From: Vulcanimicrobiota bacterium
GTDB lineage: Bacteria > Vulcanimicrobiota > Vulcanimicrobiia > Vulcanimicrobiales > Vulcanimicrobiaceae
Direction: 5' to 3'
Length of the DNA stretch: 64,000 bases
NCBI GenBank assembly: GCA_013036095.1
Contig: JAAXCW010000009.1
Location: 1-64,000 of the forward strand
Of this stretch, positions 61,099-64,000 are shown one piece after another. The translations under genes and the position numbers were made by a program. Each line of letters opens with the position of its first letter. Positions within the stretch are counted from its first letter, which is position 1. The notes below the pieces were generated by a model, which worked only from the letters and a program-made list of their open reading frames with translations, ran no database searches and was not told the origin of the DNA.

Positions 61099-63777
61099 CT
61101 ATGACACGAGGCCACGTCGACGCAAGGCTCTCACGGCCTCATATCGCCCGGCGCACCCTAATTTCGTAATCGCTCGTTGAATAAGCGTCCGAATAGTATG
61201 GATGCTTCGTCCTTTTTGCGCCGCGATTTCTTTCGTAGTTAGACCTTTCGCTACCGACATCATTACTTCTAACTCGCCTGCAGTGAGTGTACGGCCTTCA
61301 TGATCTAGTGGATGTGCGGTCCCCAAGGATGCCTTGAGACAGCTGCCTATGGTTTTTGAAAGACCGCCCAGATCGCACGGCTCCAATTTTTGCAATGCGA
61401 TGGAAATCGACCGCTCCCAATCCGGCCCCTCGAGTTGGCTCAATGTGTCCAGGGCTTCTTTTAGCACGATGGCGGCTCGCGTTTCGAGCTTGACCCTTAT
61501 CGTGCGAGAATAATGACGTCCGAGCAGCCTATGAGCAACGGTTTGGGCCATCTCGCAGACCACAGTCGCAACCTCGCACTGGCTTTTCGCATACGGGTGA
61601 GGTGCCCGTGTCGACTTTAACGTAGTTAATGCTTCGCGCGAGATCGAGAGCCCCCTGACGCTATCTCCGATTGCAATGCAACACATCGCGTGTAAAGCCA
61701 TATCGGCAACTTTGTCGAAAGAATAGTAACTGTAGCCACGGTTTCTAAACAGCGACATCAGATGCTCAGCCTGCTCGAAGTCGCCCTCCCAAATAAGTGC
61801 GGAGGCCTGAACACATTCGATGGTTCCCTCGTGCCAAGGGGTGCTCGTTGTCTCATCCAGCTCTCCGAGAAGGCGACGCAGCCTAACGCGATCCCCCAAT
61901 TGAGTTTCGGCGCACGCTAATTGAAGCAGAGCGGTCTCGAGGTTTTCGCGATCGCCGCTTTGTGCGGCCTGGATTCTGGCGACCTCGGCATAATGAACGT
62001 GTTTCTGCAAGTCGTTTTCCAAGCACAAACTAATGGTAGCTAGCGCGGTAGACGCACGTCCAGCGAGCATAAGAAGGCCCGCTCGATCAGCCATTTCCGC
62101 AGCAGTCAGCGCCGATCTCCGTACCTGCGCTGCTGCGCTACCAATATTCATTCCCGCAACGGCCGTGCGCAAATTGACCTTCGCTATAACTCCCAGATCC
62201 TCTAATGTGGTGCAAAGTTTTTCCGCTTCCAGCATAGCCCACTTTGCATCGTCGACAACGCCGCGGCTAGAATAATCCGTGGAAAGCAATCCGAATATCT
62301 CAGCTCGTAGCCCTGTAGAGGCACCTTCCGTTGCTGCTTCAAGCAGCGTCGCCGCGGATCGCCCTCCATTGACTAGCATTATGCCTAATCTTAGCGCCAA
62401 CGTCGCTCGGGTGTCGCAATCACCGGCTACGCTTATCGCGCTCTTGAAAAGCGCCTCGGCACGTTCGAAATGCCCAGAATCGGCGGCACGCTGAGCGCGT
62501 AAACCTAGAATGATGGCGTCGGATGAACGCACGTCGGGCGGAACAGCTCGCAGGGCGCTTTCAACAACATCGCCATGAGAGTGATCCATAAGGTTGAAGC
62601 CGTTCTCGCGTAAGAGACGCAAGACAGCATCAGAGGCGTGCAACTTCGAGTAAAGACGCAATGCCGCAACGATATCGCCACCGCGCTCCAAAGCATCGGC
62701 AGCCCTTTCCCGCAAGCGTCTTGCCTCGCCGGGGTCGGTCAATTCGATTTGTCCGCGCAGAAACTCGCGAAACAGGTCGTGGCACTCATATCTGCCAGGC
62801 GACTCGAGCGAAATGAACGTTGCTCGACGGCGCACCGCTTCCAGCACGCGGGCGCCCGTGTGAAATCCCGCCACCTCGAGCACGCTCACGTCGATCGACG
62901 GCAAGTATGCGGCGAAGTGCAACAACTCTCGCTCTTCTGTCGCGAGCTCTGCATAGACTTGCTCTGCGAGATATTGAAAGAGCACCTCGCGGGTCGAGTG
63001 CGAAAGATCGGCGCCGCCGTTTAGCACGGTCGAGCTGCGCAGCGCCAGTCCCAACGCAACCGGCCACCCGGAAGTGGCATCCATCACGCCACGAAGCGCC
63101 TGCGACGACAATGCGTGCCCCGCGACCTCGGAAAGCTCCAACGCTTCGCCGTCCCTAAAAGTAAGATCGCGATCGCCAACGATAAAGTGCGCCTCGCCGT
63201 AAGCGAGCCAGCTCGCAACCGGCAGATCCAGAGTCGAGCGCGTCGCCAGCACCCACTGAATCTGCGGCTTGGTCCGCGCGATCAGTGAAGCGACGAACCG
63301 TGAAACCTCGATGTCGTCGCTAGCACGGTGAAAATCATCGATGGCGATGACTCCGTCAAATCCTTCGAGGTGCGCGGCCATCCACCGGGCCATCTCCTGG
63401 CCCGGAGCTGCTGCCGACGCGCTGTTCTGGAACGCGGTGGCGACAGTTTTGCGCAATGCCGGTAATTGTGAAAACGCCTCGGCAACGCCGCGCGCAAATC
63501 CGAGCAGGGTATTATGTTCGGCCTGCACATCGAAGAGCAAGTAGGGGCGCAGCTGCGCGTCGAGCCAATGCGCAACCGCCAGCGACTTTCCATATCCTGC
63601 AGGAGCGACGATTAAGACGATTCTGCCGGCAGCGGCAGCGTTGATGCGCTGCGATATTCGCGGACGGACGATCGGCGAAAACATTGCCGGTCCGGCGGGT
63701 CGTGCAGCGTCGGCCAGCCGCGTCACCCCGCGACCTACGACGAAAACTTTGGAGCCCCTCCGCGACGACGGCCACAC
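61099..63777 (-). CDS. MalT-like LuxR-family ATP-dependent regulator 2
   Basis: An 892-residue paralogue of the neighbouring regulator with the same order: P-loop APAGYGKS (58-65), Walker B VIAIDDFHR, helical repeats, and a C-terminal HTH (LTAGELEVMMSVAKGLTTKEIAAQKGRSIHTIRTLIQRAITKLGCAGR). Matching blocks such as LLGFARGVAEAF/LLGFLRGFADAL show they arose by duplication. The start is GTG 63777; GTG 63726 (VTRLADAARP) is also possible and closer to the paralogue's length. It is divergent from a partial gene at 63919. Ligand and targets are unknown. Confidence 0.92.
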   Translation of the reverse strand: MWPSSRRGSKVFVVGRGVTRLADAARPAGPAMFSPIVRPRISQRINAAAAGRIVLIVAPAGYGKSLAVAHWLDAQLRPYLLFDVQAEHNTLLGFARGVAEAFSQLPALRKTVATAFQNSASAAAPGQEMARWMAAHLEGFDGVIAIDDFHRASDDIEVSRFVASLIARTKPQIQWVLATRSTLDLPVASWLAYGEAHFIVGDRDLTFRDGEALELSEVAGHALSSQALRGVMDATSGWPVALGLALRSSTVLNGGADLSHSTREVLFQYLAEQVYAELATEERELLHFAAYLPSIDVSVLEVAGFHTGARVLEAVRRRATFISLESPGRYECHDLFREFLRGQIELTDPGEARRLRERAADALERGGDIVAALRLYSKLHASDAVLRLLRENGFNLMDHSHGDVVESALRAVPPDVRSSDAIILGLRAQRAADSGHFERAEALFKSAISVAGDCDTRATLALRLGIMLVNGGRSAATLLEAATEGASTGLRAEIFGLLSTDYSSRGVVDDAKWAMLEAEKLCTTLEDLGVIAKVNLRTAVAGMNIGSAAAQVRRSALTAAEMADRAGLLMLAGRASTALATISLCLENDLQKHVHYAEVARIQAAQSGDRENLETALLQLACAETQLGDRVRLRRLLGELDETTSTPWHEGTIECVQASALIWEGDFEQAEHLMSLFRNRGYSYYSFDKVADMALHAMCCIAIGDSVRGLSISREALTTLKSTRAPHPYAKSQCEVATVVCEMAQTVAHRLLGRHYSRTIRVKLETRAAIVLKEALDTLSQLEGPDWERSISIALQKLEPCDLGGLSKTIGSCLKASLGTAHPLDHEGRTLTAGELEVMMSVAKGLTTKEIAAQKGRSIHTIRTLIQRAITKLGCAGRYEAVRALRRRGLVS

Positions 63778-63918
63778 CTGGGAGAGGCTCTGTAAAGATC
63801 ATAATCGGAGCCGGGACATTTGAACCATACAGCAATTGCGGTACGCGCCGCGCACTGTGCCATACAGCTGTCACTCTTGCAGCGTATGCTCGCTGTCATC
63901 ACACAGAAAGGGTGAACT
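63778..63918. other. Divergent intergenic region
   Basis: These 141 bases separate regulator 2 from the rightmost gene. On the minus strand a TATGAT hexamer near 63803 may be a -10 for regulator 2, but no matching -35 is convincing. On the plus strand a GAAAGGG ribosome-binding site (63907-63913) serves the next gene. Confidence 0.35.
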
Positions 63919-64000
63919 ATGGATAACCACATTGCTAGCAACGGCGCCGATGCGCTGGCTCGCCGCCTGCTCAACCGAATCTGGAACGAGCTCCCCGAGC
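63919..64000 (+). CDS. Partial gene at right edge, unknown
   Basis: An ATG at 63919, six bases after a GAAAGGGTG ribosome-binding site, opens a frame that runs off the window: MDNHIASNGADALARRLLNR then IWNELPE. Only 27 residues are visible, too few to name. The divergence from a MalT-like regulator makes it a candidate target of that regulator. Confidence 0.6.
   Translation, partial: MDNHIASNGADALARRLLNRIWNELPE

Overview
The window is high-GC, gene-dense DNA from a diderm bacterium. Supporting evidence includes a TonB-dependent receptor with a carboxypeptidase-like N-terminal domain, a stalk-domain/beta-barrel outer-membrane protein, pseudopilins, and zinc-type S14, S4 and L36. Two MalT-like LuxR giants, TTG starts on core ribosomal genes and a split ribosomal superoperon fit a poorly cultured soil lineage such as Candidatus Eremiobacterota (WPS-2). 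That placement is inferred from style, not computed.

Layout: 1-477 holds the 5' end of a 16S rRNA gene running off the left edge, with its promoter, boxA-like site and a terminator-like hairpin in the leader. Next come a CGNR regulator and a VOC protein sharing a divergent promoter, then P5C dehydrogenase and L-2-hydroxyglutarate oxidase. From 4467 to 34738 almost everything is on the minus strand. Read in the direction of transcription it is rpsL-rpsG-fusA-tuf-rpsJ, an inserted SRPBCC gene and glutaryl-CoA dehydrogenase gene, rplC-D-W-B-rpsS-rplV-rpsC-rplP-rpmC-rpsQ-rplN-X-E-rpsN-H-rplF-R-rpsE-rplO-secY-adk-map-rpmJ-rpsM, a four-gene insertion (DUF72, nucleotidyltransferase, MFS, stalk-barrel protein), rpsK-rpsD-rpoA-rplQ, and trpD-C-F-B-A directly after rplQ. 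rpmD and infA are absent from their usual places.

34916-50500 is an accessory region rich in membrane proteins. It has two homologous multi-helix proteins, one carrying an inserted TolB-like beta-propeller, plus pseudopilin-like proteins, a DMT exporter, two separate DUF3311 + sodium:solute symporter pairs, a lipoprotein, a GT39-type glycosyltransferase, a TMEM175-like channel, an O-methyltransferase with a PYROXD2-like oxidoreductase, a zinc-ribbon protein and an M20 amidohydrolase.

50500-64000 is a sensory and regulatory block: a Tag-like glycosylase, then on the minus strand two MalT-like regulators, a 20-codon leader ORF overlapping an HD-GYP phosphodiesterase, an unknown protein, and a response regulator-histidine kinase-TonB receptor string. 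The receptor has an unusual extension of about 370 residues after its barrel. A partial gene leaves the right edge. I see no CRISPR array, tRNA, transposase or phage gene.

The most promising new items are the membrane family with and without a propeller insertion and its conserved histidines, the tiny SD-led ORF overlapping the HD-GYP start, the TonB receptor with its C-terminal domain, and the non-ribosomal insertions in the ribosomal superoperon.
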